Source: Zeimonas sp937903095 (GTDB lineage Bacteria > Pseudomonadota > Gammaproteobacteria > Burkholderiales > Burkholderiaceae_E). From it: 42,999 nucleotides of DNA. Every line of letters begins with the position of its first letter. Position 1 is the stretch's first letter. This document shows positions 42,856 to 42,999 of this stretch, in pieces. Position numbers and translations under genes: made by a program. The notes under the pieces were generated by a model. It was not told the origin of the DNA. It ran no database searches and saw nothing but the letters and a program-made list of their open reading frames with translations. The DNA is taken from assembly GCA_937903095.1 (NCBI GenBank), contig CALCZN010000088.1, positions 1 to 42,999 of the forward strand, in the 5' to 3' direction.

Positions 42856-42999
42856 TTATTTCCGCGACACGAACTCAGAAAGCTTGACCCACTGCTTGGC
42901 CTGCGAGTCGCTGATTACGCGCTCGGGTCGAACCCAACGGAAACGTAACCGTCCGCTCAGCGCCGCCTTGACGTTGGAACCGGTACGTTGATCTCGTCG
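42856..42999 (-). CDS. C-terminal end of an unknown minus-strand gene (cut by the right edge)
   Basis: 47 residues to a TAA at 42858-42856: GSNVKAALSGRLRFRWVRPE, then RVISDSQAKQWVKLSEFVSR and a final lysine. Composition is protein-like (basic, with regular helix and strand spacing) and the end is convergent with drmC. The beginning lies beyond the window, so no function can be given. Confidence 0.4.
   Translation of the reverse strand, partial: RRDQRTGSNVKAALSGRLRFRWVRPERVISDSQAKQWVKLSEFVSRK

Overview
The window looks like a betaproteobacterial chromosome, most likely Burkholderiales. The GC content is high, the tmRNA tag reads ANDERFALAA, and a cphA/cphA' pair lies next to an ABC transporter and a DUF1854 gene. 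A ubiG-gph pair is also present. No species can be named from sequence alone. The left 23.4 kb reads as core or long-resident chromosome. The right 19 kb is an accessory island with IS elements, a toxin-antitoxin pair, an SOS-type repressor and a DISARM-type defence locus.

Left part. A CusS/CopS-type sensor kinase (cut by the left edge) and its response regulator (minus strand) diverge from a czcCBA-type heavy-metal RND efflux operon (1729-8277). That operon carries two extra small secreted or membrane proteins. A minus-strand fluoride cassette follows: a fluoride riboswitch, crcB broken by one extra base, a DUF190 gene, an MFS transporter and a terminator. Next come ssrA (tmRNA, minus) with its own terminator, a PaaX-type regulator overlapping an AidB-like acyl-CoA dehydrogenase, and the cyanophycin cluster. 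In the cluster cphA and cphA' are on minus and the ABC transporter and DUF1854 gene are divergent on plus. gph and ubiG (minus) close this part.

Island part (about 23.6 kb to the right edge). It opens with a three-gene overlapping operon in which the first and third genes are paralogues. After it come a small coiled-coil ORF and a 48-codon ORF split by an IS5-family element; removing the element and one TAA duplication restores the small ORF. A RelE-like toxin/HTH antitoxin pair follows. Then comes a minus-strand operon headed by a LexA-like repressor with an SOS box in its promoter and a frameshift near its N-terminus, ending in an IS1595-type transposase gene. Divergent from it is a five-gene plus-strand operon: an N6-adenine DNA methyltransferase, a 940-residue protein I do not recognise, a DEAH helicase (DrmA), a DUF1998 protein (DrmB) and a phospholipase-D-fold protein (DrmC). 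This is DISARM with an unusual accessory content: an adenine methylase as in class 1, but no SNF2 helicase visible where DrmD would be. A TTGACA-17-TAAGGT promoter precedes it, about 100 bp from the SOS-box promoter.

The most interesting targets are the variant DISARM operon with its unknown 940-residue component, the facing SOS-controlled operon, the paralogous trio at the island start, and the small ORF restored by removing the IS.
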